From Acanthaster planci (lineage: Eukaryota; Echinodermata; Asteroidea; Valvatida; Acanthasteridae): DNA of 26,157 nt. Below the pieces are notes generated by a model. The model worked only from the letters and a program-made list of their open reading frames with translations, had not been told where the DNA came from and did no database searches. The stretch's first letter is position 1; each line of letters starts with the position of its first letter. The DNA is taken from assembly GCF_001949145.1 (NCBI RefSeq), contig NW_019091407.1, positions 623,810 through 649,966 on the forward strand, written 5' to 3'. Made by a program: the position numbers and the translations under genes. This document shows, one piece after another, positions 1 through 9,585 of this stretch.

Positions 1-18
1 CTTCTCCAGTACTTGATC

Positions 19-263
19 AGGGGCCATTTTCATAGAGCTGCCTAAGCACAAAATTTGCTTAAGTGTGAAAAAACCTTGCTTAAAAAAACGAAGGTTACCA
101 GCTCAAACTCTATCTGATTGTCATGCTAACCAAAAGACCGCTAAATACCACTCCAAAACAATATACATCACATGGAGTTTTGGCTGTTACCTGATTTATC
201 AAGCAAGGTTTTTCGCGCTTAAGCAATATTTTGTGCTTATGCAGCTCTATAAAATTGGCCCCT
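19..263. repeat. MITE-like element with about 63-bp terminal inverted repeats
   Basis: Bases 19-81 and 201-263 are near-perfect reverse complements. Both begin AGGGGCC, then ATAGAGCTGC, AAGCACAAAAT, TTGCTTAAG and end CCTTGCTT. They flank about 120 bases with no coding capacity. This is the form of a non-autonomous DNA transposon. The left arm lacks one A of the CCAATTTT stretch and the arms differ by a few substitutions, so the copy is not brand new. I see no convincing target-site duplication, so the superfamily is not assigned. The small open frame across it (65-280) is repeat sequence, not a gene. The element ends about 90 bases upstream of a candidate splice acceptor at 350. Confidence 0.8.
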
Positions 264-350
264 CTTTACCTGGAATTTAAGGAAAGATATTTATGTGCCA
301 TATAAAAATGCACAGTTACAAGGAAGTTATTTTTTTTCTTGTTTCATCAG

Positions 351-402
351 GAACTTCATGAAGCAGTGCTGAAGTTGCAGCAACAGGCAGGAGGCTATCC
401 AG
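351..402 (+). CDS. Candidate internal exon of an unrecognised gene
   Basis: A strong polypyrimidine tract (330-345) leads to CAG at 348-350. A 52-base open block follows and ends CCAG|GTGACT, a good 5' splice site. Only one frame is open: ELHEAVLKLQQQAGGYP plus one base (phase 1). The peptide looks like a Gln-rich amphipathic helix ending in Gly-Gly-Tyr-Pro, with protein-like composition. I do not recognise the family. If real, it belongs to a plus-strand gene entering from the left edge, perhaps ending at 3722-3900. The phase-1 end does not join the longer open frame of that downstream exon, so an exon in between (length 3n+1) or the short alternative frame would be needed. The case rests on splice signals alone. 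Confidence 0.4.
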
Positions 403-1362
403 GTGACTTACGCACTTACAATGCAATACATCTGTCTTCCATATGCAGGGTTTGAAGTATTTCCCATTCGCACTTGGAAATTGTCCTTCCTAGATTTTGG
501 GCTTTCATATTTCTGTCTAAACCCTGTTAAAATTTCTGGAGAGTGATCATACAGTTAGCCAGTGTCATGCCTGAAAAAAAAGGGTCATGTTAGTCCCAAT
601 GTGAGTCAAGAAAACAGTTTTTTCCTGGACAAGGGAGGCACAGTGTGCTTTATCACATTTATTATTTTCTTTCCTTTTTATGTAGCTTTCTCATTAGGGT
701 GCGATTTTTAGGGTTTGGATTTTGCTGTAGTGTGATTAGTTTGTAGGGATAGTGACTGGTAACACAGCTTTATCTATTCAAGGCTATATTTTTATTTGAG
801 TTTTATCAGGGCTTTTGGTTTGGCTTCTCAGGAAATTTCAAGCATGCAGTTGTTTTTTAGCATATACAGTGTATGAGTTGAATGCACAGCAAATGCAAGG
901 ATAAGCTCAAATCAATGCAAATTTTTGAAAGTTAGAAGTTAATGTAAAAAATCGTGTATTGAAATAATTTACTTTGATGCATGTAATAAATACCTTTTTA
1001 ACTAACATATTTTTATGGAAGAAGACTTAAATTGATAAAAAAAATGTAACATGTTTTTCTTCAAGGCAGTTGTCATGATTTTAGTGACTTTGCATCAGAT
1101 TTTTAAGACTGCATTGGAGGATACACGTAGCCCTAATGTCATTGCTGAAATACATATGTAAATAGGTGTGCTATGAGATACAAAATATGCTTACTACTCA
1201 GAATTAACCTGGTTCACAAGTTGGCCATAATGAATTGAAGGCCGGGTTATTTTTTATTTTGGGAACCAAAGAATGAGTACAAGAATGAACTAAATGTTCA
1301 TTGCAGATAATTGTGTGACACATTACATACAAATCTACATGTACATATAAGACAGAACAGGA
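403..1362. other. Non-coding, AT-rich (putative intron)
   Basis: No exon, RNA gene or structured repeat is supported here. One strong pyrimidine tract (about 664-702, ending TATGTAG) looks like a splice acceptor. In phase 1 it runs into a stop after a few codons, so it was not called. Confidence 0.4.
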
Positions 1363-1708
1363 GGCCTTTTCACGCTGCAGCCTCTCAACCAGGGCTGAAC
1401 TCAACCCTGGGTGAACCCACGTCCGCCCTGGGTTAAAAATGAGATTTTTCAACCTCACATTCAACCCAGCATTGCTTCACACTTGTGTCATGCAAACTTA
1501 GCTTATGGGGGGTGAGTTCAACCTGAAAGTGAGCAATGACAAGTTTCAACCAAGGTTGAAAACCTCAACCCTGGTCCAGACCTGGGTTGAGTTCAACCCA
1601 GGTTGAAGTCAGTCTCAGGGTTGGTGCAGGGTTGAAATTTTCAAGTGTGAATTGTCGCCAGTTTGCAACCCTGCATCAACCCTGAGGTTTGTCCTGTGTG
1701 AAAAGGCT
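1363..1708. repeat. Palindrome-rich repeat built from AACCCTGG / CCAGGGTT modules
   Basis: The left edge GGCCTTTTCACGC (1363) is mirrored by GTGTGAAAAGGCT at the right edge (1696-1708). This suggests imperfect terminal inverted repeats of about 14 bases. The interior holds about ten copies of CAACCCTGG-type words in both orientations. They include an almost perfect palindrome at 1581-1602 (10-bp arms around a GT centre) and a related one at 1390-1409. There is no coding capacity: the minus-strand open frame 1204-1464 only crosses the edge. It is most likely a non-autonomous DNA transposon. Target-site duplications are not clear. Confidence 0.6.
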
Positions 1709-3721
1709 TAGCTGGTCTATTGTAATGATAGTCAAGCCAGCCATGGGTCTCATCCGGTCTCACGTTACATCACAAGCTGTTTTGATCGACTGCAGTTAAG
1801 GCATTCACTTGTCTGTCAGCCAGTTACTTGCTTCTCCATCAGACTTGCAGTCTGAGTTGTGATCAGCTTGTGATTTGAGCTCTGACTGACATGCCGTGAT
1901 ATGGACTTCAACGCTGCTCGGCATTTTAATGGGTTAGCGAGTTTGAACAGTGAAGCTAAGCTGACCATCTCTTTGATTGCTTAGTGGTCCGGATGCCCTG
2001 TTGAGACAAGTCTTTGGCTGCCTCAACAGAACAATATTGTGCATGGTGTTACCCAGTTGTAGTGTATGCTAGAGCATTCAAAAGCTATTTATTTAGCCAA
2101 AATGGTAAGGAATCATAGTCATATACGAAGATAGGTGTACTGGTATGGAAAAATGTCTGAAAAATTTAAAATTTGCAAAAGTGGCATTGTTGTGTACTGG
2201 CCGCTCAGTTTATCTCAACAAAAACAATTGGCCACCCTCTACTTGAACAAGACTCTGATGGACTGTTTTGGCGCCCTCTTGAGGTTCAACTGTTAAAATC
2301 TATACATTAAAAATATTCAAATCTAGTGCAAAACATCACACGAAAGTCATCCAGCCTGCACTTACGGTATGGGGGATACGAGCTGATCCGATACCCTAAT
2401 CCTTTTTAACCCCCCTCCCCCCGAGATGCTAAGCGCAGGCCTCCCCCTCTGCTCACTTCAAGTTTTTCTTGGCTGCTTGAGATGGGTATGTGGTAACGGG
2501 ATAATGATAAATGTACAGGCTATGTCCTTGTCAGTCTGTTGTGGGGGCTACGGCAGTCTTCTAGTTCATAACACCAAACAAGTTTTCTCTGTAAAATGGC
2601 ATGAAAGGTTGAGGGAATTGTCATATTTTTGTCCTAGAAAAGTCACTGAATTGGGACTTTAGACTTCTGTGGGTCTGGATGCCATGTGTTCTACACTGTG
2701 TGTAGCCTACACGTGTATCTTAACTCTGCCATGTGTAATGAACCTTAGGATATAAATGTAATTGAAAATGGGCCTACATGTATACTAATGCATATGTACA
2801 ATGTCTGTCTGTAATCACAAGAATAATCACTGTGTTATTATGCCATCTTCGTGCAGCTGCAGAAATGTATCCTTCAAATTGATGTACTCTATTTCTGTAA
2901 TGTCACAGTGTGCCAAGTTGAATTGGTATGCCATTTCAATGCATACAACAATGCAGTTTTACACAGCCCAATAGCAGAGTCTTACACATACACGGTACTT
3001 TATACTAATTGTAAGTTACAGCTGTACTATATTCCTGAATGATTGTAGTGCTGTGTGGGATGGCAGTTTGTGCCGATATAGCTTAAATTGGTCATAAAAT
3101 GAAATTCACACTGAAAGAGGTTTCTGCAAATATTTCTTTGTATCAAACGTGTAAAAGTGAGGGCATTTCTCTTTTATTTGGGCAATGTGTAAGTAATTTA
3201 CGGTGTCCATTCAAGTTCTTGATGCTTGCATGTGGAATTGTTTAAATACTAGTAAGTGGATTGCCCTCTTAACGGAAATAAGCTTCTTGTACCAGCCGCA
3301 AATCCGACAGTTATTCCAAAAAAAAACACCAGAATTAACTACAGTGAAGTACAGTATTTCGGCAATTTTAGTCAGACCTGAGGGAAACTTTTTTTGACTG
3401 AGTATCCGAACTACCATCATTATGTGTAGCAAAGAGAACCGATAACACGCCGAGAAATTGGTAAAAAATCATTTATGCCAAAGTAAATGGGATATCTCTA
3501 TTCCATGAAATAAAAAACTATTGTTATCAGATCAATTTAATGGATAATTGTAAGAGTTTGCATAGTCAAAGAAGGGGTTTTATTGACATGTAATGGTCAC
3601 GGTGTCTTCCTGAAAGTCTTGTAGTGTCCTGAGATGTGGCCAAAAGTTGATTATTCGTTTTGGCCTGGCAGCAAGCATGGTGTGGTTGGTTTATCATCAG
3701 ACATTTTATTTTATATTGCAG
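1709..3721. other. Non-coding sequence, possible intron
   Basis: No gene is supported. A short inverted repeat (ATCACAAGCTG 1769-1779 with CAGCTTGTGAT 1864-1874) follows the palindrome-rich element. Splice-like acceptors at about 1983 and 2856 have short open frames behind them but no recognisable peptide or convincing donor. There is a C-rich run near 2410. Confidence 0.4.
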
Positions 3722-3803
3722 TTTTATTAAGACTTGGTTTCAACAAAGAAATAAGCAGATCGTAGAGTATTTTGGTGAAAATGCTGACATTGTGAAGGTA
3801 TAA
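3722..3803 (+). CDS. Candidate terminal exon of an unrecognised gene
   Basis: An acceptor (TTTTATATTGCAG, ending 3721) precedes a frame that, after one carry-over base, reads FIKTWFQQRNKQIVEY and continues about ten residues (Phe-Gly-Glu-Asn-Ala-Asp...) to TAA at 3801-3803. The peptide looks protein-like but I cannot name it. It superficially recalls a homeodomain recognition helix (WFQ.R) but lacks the invariant WFxNR core. AATAAA follows 74 bases after the stop. In the alternative phase, which would fit the candidate exon at 351-402, the frame ends at TAG 3763-3765 after about 13 codons. A donor-like AAG|GTATAA at 3797/3798 would instead make this an internal 76-base exon. Confidence 0.33.
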
Positions 3804-3876
3804 ACACATAAATAATGATTTGATAAAAACGGTTCTTTAACATGATATCTGTTGTGTTGTAGCTCAAATTAATTAC

Positions 3877-3882
3877 AATAAA
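3877..3882 (+). terminator. Candidate polyadenylation signal AATAAA
   Basis: Canonical AATAAA, 74 bases after the candidate stop at 3801-3803. A T/G-rich tract (about 3898-3912) follows at the expected distance, so cleavage would fall near 3895-3905. AATAAA is common by chance in AT-rich DNA, so this counts only together with the candidate exon. Confidence 0.35.
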
Positions 3883-3905
3883 ATTTGTTCCAATGGCATT
3901 GATCG

Positions 3906-6900
3906 TGTTTCCTCATGAATGTCCACTCCCTAGATTTCTCTTTCAAATTCTACGGATTTAATGTTGGAGCGCTTTGACAAATCATCTAGTTCCCATTACA
4001 AGGGACTGAAATAGAATCCCATTCTTTTGGAATTACACTTCCGTGTCTTGAGTTTCATTGTTATAGGCTTGTTCGATGTTGCATACACTTGTTTTGTTTT
4101 AATTTTGAGGCAAATGCGCGAGAAACGCTTACATAATTCGGCTAATGATACTTCGCATGCGTTTTAATTGAACATAAGAATCGGTTGTGTGTAGAGATAT
4201 CACACTGTGGCTATTGGTAAAGATGCTCTCCGTCAGTGTTCCTGTCGTTGAACCAGTCGCAACCGCAGGTAGCCCCAAACGAGTGCACCCACAACTCGGT
4301 CTAGTTGGGCTCACCTGGCACTCTTGTGGGAACGGTTCCCAGGAACCCGAGAACATGCCTTCGCATACGTGTACCTTTTTCTGCACTCTCTGAACCATGA
4401 AGGTTTGTGCACTAGGTGTATCTTCGATCCCAAAGCAATTTTGCTCTTTCTGTTTTCCCCCTCTTCTATTGAAAGGATGATCTGGGTTAGTTCGGTGTGT
4501 GTTCGGGCCGCGCCGGCCCCTTTGATGTCGGAAGCTATTCTTTCTATTTCGGTCAGTGCACACGTCGCCCCAGGCGGTCTTCCTATTGGGGCATAGAAAA
4601 GTCTATTAAAGGGGCGATGTCATCCTGGACGTTCTTATATTGAAGGATTCACTTCAGCAGCACTGAGCAAGTTCGTGTTTTTGCAATGAATATCCCACGG
4701 CTATACTCTTTACCCTGGCGCTTGTTAATCGTAAAATGGGACTAATTGACCGTTTTAATTTGCTGCCCAATGTGACAAAGCCATGTCTGGGACTAGATTT
4801 GATTGCCAGGGATGAGGTAGTCTTTTTCATTACGTCCAACACTGCCGCCAAGTGCGACGTTTCTTTCCATCATCGTCAACAGATTTATGTATAAATTACG
4901 AGATCGTTTTCCCTGAAAAAAAAATACCCTTTTTCCCGTCCCACGGTATCACATGGCATGTTGTATTTTCTAGTGGGCCGAAAAAGACGTGCCCGCAACA
5001 AAGCCGACCGAGTTCACGTGCGCAAGTCATCGTTGTCAACAATTTCCGTCAGTTGAAAACAAAGCAAAAAAAAATTGCTGGAACGCTGTTAGTTCCGATG
5101 ATTGAGCCGGTATTGTTGCTGGATTTGTAGGTATTGGGGCGAATGCCTGTGGGCATGCGCCAGGGGCCACAAGAGCTGATCGCCTTGCGCATTGTATTTC
5201 CAGTGATCTGGATATTGAGGTCCGTTCAAAGTCACCGTGCTCCAGTGCCACTGTATTTCTACAAGCATGTTTCTGTGACATGAAACATCTCGATCCCTTT
5301 TTACGTGCTCTTGATGTGCCGAGTTGCTTCAACATTGAAGCCATTTCTGAAGTTCTGACACTCCAGTGTTCATGAAACAGGATTCCGGAGAGAAGAAATT
5401 AACTTTTCTGTTGTTAACAGTGTAGATGACAGTGATGCTTGGTGGGAGAGCACCAGTTTATGCGTACGTTCAAAGCCAATGGAATCATCGCATTTGGGTA
5501 CATGTATATGTTAGACTGAACTTAAGGTTGAAGAATTGAGGATGCTTTACGCCGGCACCGCCTCTGATTTGGACGTTGTACCGCTGTACGCGTGGACAAT
5601 AATTGTCATTCATTCATTTTCTGTACGCAAAAGTGATTAAGATTGTACGGATTACCCCCTCTAAGTAAATTGAAAAGTTCACCTCAATCTCAGTTTTCCG
5701 CCCGGACAAAATGCGTGCGAAATTAAGACAACCTTGATTTCCCCGCCAATTATGCCCCGTGAAAGTCACACAGAATTGTGCTTGGTTCTGGTATTACGCA
5801 GGCAGTAACACAAATGAAATTTCTCTACTCAGGGTAGTGGTATCTACAGCGTGCAAACGGCTTATAGTAGGAAACTTGAAATGTGGGGATAAAATGAAAA
5901 CGGTCGGTTCCCTGGCGAATACATGTATTACGAACAAACATGAGATCTGTTGACGTCCAGTGTGACGGAGGCATGGTACCTCGATCCCGGTCAATGTGGG
6001 GTTACGGACCTTCCTCGTCGTCCCTATCATTGATCTGGTGTCTATGGGTGCGCATGATAGCCTTCCATATCATTGTTCTGATTGCTACCTTTGACGTCGG
6101 TAAACGACGTTCGTCGAGACATTTTGGGACCATGCAAAGCTAATTTGGGACGGTTTCCTTTCTTTCTTGGGAAAGCTAGAACTTATGCTGTCCATAAAAG
6201 TGTACAATGCTAAGAACAAATTGATCGTGGAGCATTGCCCTGGTGCTCCTTGCACCAAACATGTTGGGGCGGACTTTATCCCTACGCCCCCAAAATCACT
6301 AAGCTATATTTAGCCAGACAGAGCACTGCGATGTAAGATTCTATACAAAACCATTCAGCAGAGTCGGCTGCACTTTGCACTATTTCACTTTTCAGTGGGT
6401 TGTATGGGACTTTGAATGACAAGGGTTGTTGAGTCTGCTGCTTACGTGCCATGTACAATTTAGGTCTACGTCAGATTAAAAAAGTTTTTTAAAAAGGGCG
6501 CTGCATGACTGCCCCGTGCCGTTTTATGTAGAATGGAACGAACCACCTTGAATATTAACGTGGAAGCACACAAAATGCACGTCCCTGCTCTTGACCTGTC
6601 CCTTCCAATCCCCCATCGCACGGCATGCATGCACGGTTCGCTCGTCACTCTCAAGGGGTCATTCGTTTGTTTGTTTGTTTGTTTGTCAGCTAGAACAGCC
6701 CACCCATGAATCATATTGGGGCTCATGATCAGAAAATTGATTACATAAACGGCGATTTGACGTTAGAGTTTGACGAGACGAAGGACTTGTTGAAGCAGCC
6801 ATGGCCCCCTACCTAGCAACCCGCGGTTATTGCACCCCCTGCGTGTTTCTTGCAAAGGCATTACCTTGCAAGCTTGACAAGGCCCCATCTTTCACGAGAC

Positions 6901-8103
6901 GAATAAAAAAAGGCACATTCTGTGGAAACGATAAACTATACCAATGCACAGCTCAAGGACTTCCCTTATCCACTTAAAAAAATCTGCTTAATCCACACCT
7001 GTCTGCGCTTAATATTTGAAGAGTGGTCCAACAGCATTCTGTCCCGGTCAACTTGGTCATTTTGCTTTTAACGGAATTTATTTTGGCCGGGCCGTCTCGA
7101 GAAAGGTGGTGGAGGCCTGTAGACAGTGCCGTATTAGCTAGGAAAGGTATATGTATTGGTTTTTCTTGCTGGTTTTACTCACGACGGACTGTCCAAAACG
7201 TTGCGTACCCTCCGGTTCTTTTCAGAACCACTCAAGAAACTTTAGATATCCTTGCGTAGTACTACCGCAAACCTCTTTACCTAACGTGCTACGTTCACCG
7301 TAGAAAGCTTTAAAATGTACATGTACATGCTGTAAAGCCTTGTTAATGAACAAGATAGAAAGGCCATTCACTCGCGTTTCGGCATTTCTGGTGGTAGGCC
7401 TATCATCGTTTACCTCAATCTCGGTGTAGCTGATGTCTATGTGCTGTGTTTGATGTGCTGATGTCCATGTGCTGTCAATTTATCTCAACGCAATCATCAG
7501 TTGAAAAGAGCCATGCTGGTCAGGGTGTAAATTTTGTCAGCAGCGATATCGATGCTATATACCACCCTGAGCTGAAGTGCACCCTCACCGGCAAAATAAA
7601 GACAGATGGTACTAATAAGTTTTCCAAACGGGTTCTTGCACGCGTTGGGCGTGCACTCAAGAAATATACGACTAAACTCCGTTGCGCGTACTCAGCGTGC
7701 TCCGCGTAAACGTGCATAAACTTGCGCGCCTATGCGGTAAATGTATACCAAAGGATTGTCGATTTCATTTCAAAACACGCCCTCTTTTGTTCATGCTCGG
7801 AGCGGGTTGCAACGTTTGCGTTTAGTAGTTGTTCGTGAACCAACGATGCGTTTTCACTACAAAAGGAGCCTCCGTTGCTAAGAAAATTGCGCCCTCTCTT
7901 GGTCCAGCTGGGGGCCCATAATAATTACTGCATTCTAAATTCTTTAACTTTTTTGAAGGTCCGAAAACGATCAAAGTTTAATGAACACTTGTCATGTGCA
8001 GGCTGATTTCAAAAAAGCTATCCCCTAAAGCAGTGAAAAGGTAATGCAAATGCAGTTACGAGCCTCGAACCAGGGTTAGTGTCAAGCCGGTTGGGGTTTG
8101 AAT
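3906..8103. other. Intergenic, no supported gene
   Basis: Several open frames of 60-144 codons occur on both strands (for example minus 4129-4563 and minus 5036-5344). They overlap each other, lack splice or family signals and match nothing I recognise. Local structure is limited to a TGTACATGTACA palindrome near 7317 and a TTTG tetranucleotide repeat near 6665. Confidence 0.5.
6665..6686. repeat. Microsatellite (GTTT)5
   Basis: Five uninterrupted GTTT units plus a partial unit. The minus-strand open frame over it reads KQTNKQTN, a repeat artefact. Confidence 0.9.
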
Positions 8104-8160
8104 GGGCGGTGGCGTGTCGGGCAATCACGCTTCCAACTCATAAATCAAACCGAACTCACA
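8104..8160 (+). repeat. tRNA-like SINE head (decayed)
   Basis: TGGCGTGTCGGGCAATCACG (about 8109-8128) resembles a tRNA D-arm / pol III A box. It is followed by CCAACTCATAAATC, like an anticodon arm of the ...GACTCATAATC... type. About 25 bases on, CCGAACTCACA could be a degenerate B box. The T-arm and acceptor pairing of a functional tRNA are not intact. A tRNA-derived SINE relic is the best reading, and chance resemblance remains possible. Confidence 0.3.
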
Positions 8161-9149
8161 TTATGAAGAAAGTAGCCTTCGAAGTTTACATACTGCGCCT
8201 GTAACCGGGCTACAGCGATTAAACAAAAAAAAAATACCGTTCAATGAACTCTGGGATATCGCATGCGTCCCTGCTGCTGCTAAGCCAGTGCCCCCCTTGC
8301 ACTTTTGTGTTCCATGGTCTGATTTCGAACTCCTACGAAAAAGGCAACGACCTGCATGAAGATGCTGCACAGTTTAAGTCAACATGAACACTCGATGTGT
8401 TGATCTGTTCTCCTGACATGACATACTTCGAAAGAACGGGTGACTGCACGGACTACAAAACGGGTCACGTAGATTACGGAACAGTTACATTATTTATGGG
8501 GCTCTAGTCCACGGCAATGTACCCTGAACCGGCCAAACTGTTGTAAATATTATTCTAAGGGTAAAGCCCCGATTGAAGATAAGTCTAAATATTTAAAATG
8601 TATGTTCAAATAATTTTTTTTTCGTCAATAGTGAATATAGGGCACGATACACCGATCAAAGATGGGCTTCCGTTCTACTTTACAACTTCACGTGAGACAA
8701 AGAAAAGGTAGGCCATGGTCGTTAGTGATGACGAATGTAACCATCGCTACAGCAATGGTTATGTGGGATTTATGACATCACCGATTGGAATGCTGGTGCT
8801 TTAAAGGTTCGAAATTGGGCTATTGTGGAGAAGGAATGCTTCTATCAGAAACGAAACGCCAATAACGACAAGCAGGGGGTCTATCGTGGGGAGTGGGGGA
8901 TATATCCCCATCCTCGGATTTGTTGTTAAGAAAGAAAATATAGAAAAGAGAGGGAAACGAAAGAAGCCAGGAATGCTGGCTGAAAAGAATGCCAGTAAAA
9001 TTATAAAGGGGGCTAAAATGCGGCTAATTGCGCACGGGTAAAAGTAATTTGTGTACTGGGGATTGCCTCTTGATGTAACATGACTGGCAAAATTAAGGCA
9101 TTTCAGGAAGCGGGTCATGTCTGTGGAGGTGCTTGGTGTTTCCACCGGC
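8161..9149. other. Intergenic, no supported gene
   Basis: The purine-rich plus strand around 8880-9010 leaves a long minus-strand frame (8801-9331, 176 codons). That frame runs through the fold-back repeat to its right and has low-complexity hydrophobic composition. I see no family or splice signal. Confidence 0.5.
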
Positions 9150-9315
9150 AATACGGGCGATTCACAACAGTGCGCCTCCAAGACTTTGCAACGCATTGGC
9201 CAATCACAATGCCCAAAATCTGTCGACCACTTTCCAAGGGCGCATTGGGTCGACAGATTTCGCGCATTGTGATTGGCCAAGGCGTTGCAAACTCTTATTG
9301 TGCAACGCCCGTATT
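9150..9315. repeat. Fold-back (long inverted repeat) element
   Basis: Bases 9150-9228 and 9248-9315 are imperfect reverse complements around a loop of about 19 bases. The best-matched core contains TTGCAACG, ATTGGCCAATCACAATG and CTGTCGACC, and the outer ends match as AATACGGGCG / CGCCCGTATT. The right arm is about ten bases shorter through internal indels. This gives a hairpin of about 166 bases. The arm peptide CNALANHNA appears in several overlapping frames only because the arms mirror each other. No transposase is present; it is a MITE or fold-back element. Confidence 0.8.
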
Positions 9316-9380
9316 TCATGTACGCATGCAAAAATGTTGAGAGACTTCAGAGGTGCACGCGTTTCCGCCCACATGTATAT

Positions 9381-9585
9381 AAAGGCGCCTTTCCATTTGC
9401 ACGTCCGCACTTACGCCAAGCGCTGCGTATCCGTCAAAATCGCTCCCGGGGCGATTTTGACGGCTGACGCAACGCACATGTGTGTTATGTTGATTAAGTC
9501 GATATTTGTGTCCACGAGAGTGAAACGCGTGAACGTATCGTGTGCGCAACGCACCCAGAAAACGTACATATGGAAAGGCGCCTTT
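9381..9585. repeat. Compound palindrome element bounded by AAAGGCGCCTTT
   Basis: The 12-base perfect palindrome AAAGGCGCCTTT occurs at 9381-9392 and 9574-9585. Each copy is followed inward by CCAT.TG.ACGT on its own strand, so the element has inverted ends of about 24 bases. Inside is a perfect hairpin: CCGTCAAAATCGC (9431-9443), a 7-base centre TCCCGGG, then GCGATTTTGACGG (9451-9463). A partial third copy, CCGTCAAAAATC, lies outside at 9599-9610. TATATAAAG (9376-9384) overlaps the left end. The open frames across it on both strands are explained by this symmetry. It is a non-autonomous mobile element or relic. Confidence 0.65.

Noticed and set aside
3722-3803. Homeodomain helix 3 reading of the WFQ.R peptide
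   Set aside because: Lacks the conserved Asn of WFxNR and the following basic residues, and no helix 1-2 exon is seen.
4129-4563. Minus-strand open frame of 144 codons
   Set aside because: Overlaps two plus-strand open frames. Its Arg/Pro/Thr-rich composition matches nothing I recognise, and no transposase or gag motif is visible.
5104-5374. Plus-strand frame with protein-like composition (...GIGANACGHAPGATRADRL...)
   Set aside because: Starts after a stop without an ATG or good splice acceptor, matches no family I know, and has an equally long minus-strand shadow.
8801-9331. Minus-strand open frame of 176 codons, among the longest in the window
   Set aside because: Its first third is the fold-back repeat and the rest is low-complexity hydrophobic sequence opposite a purine-rich strand; no domain, splice or start support.
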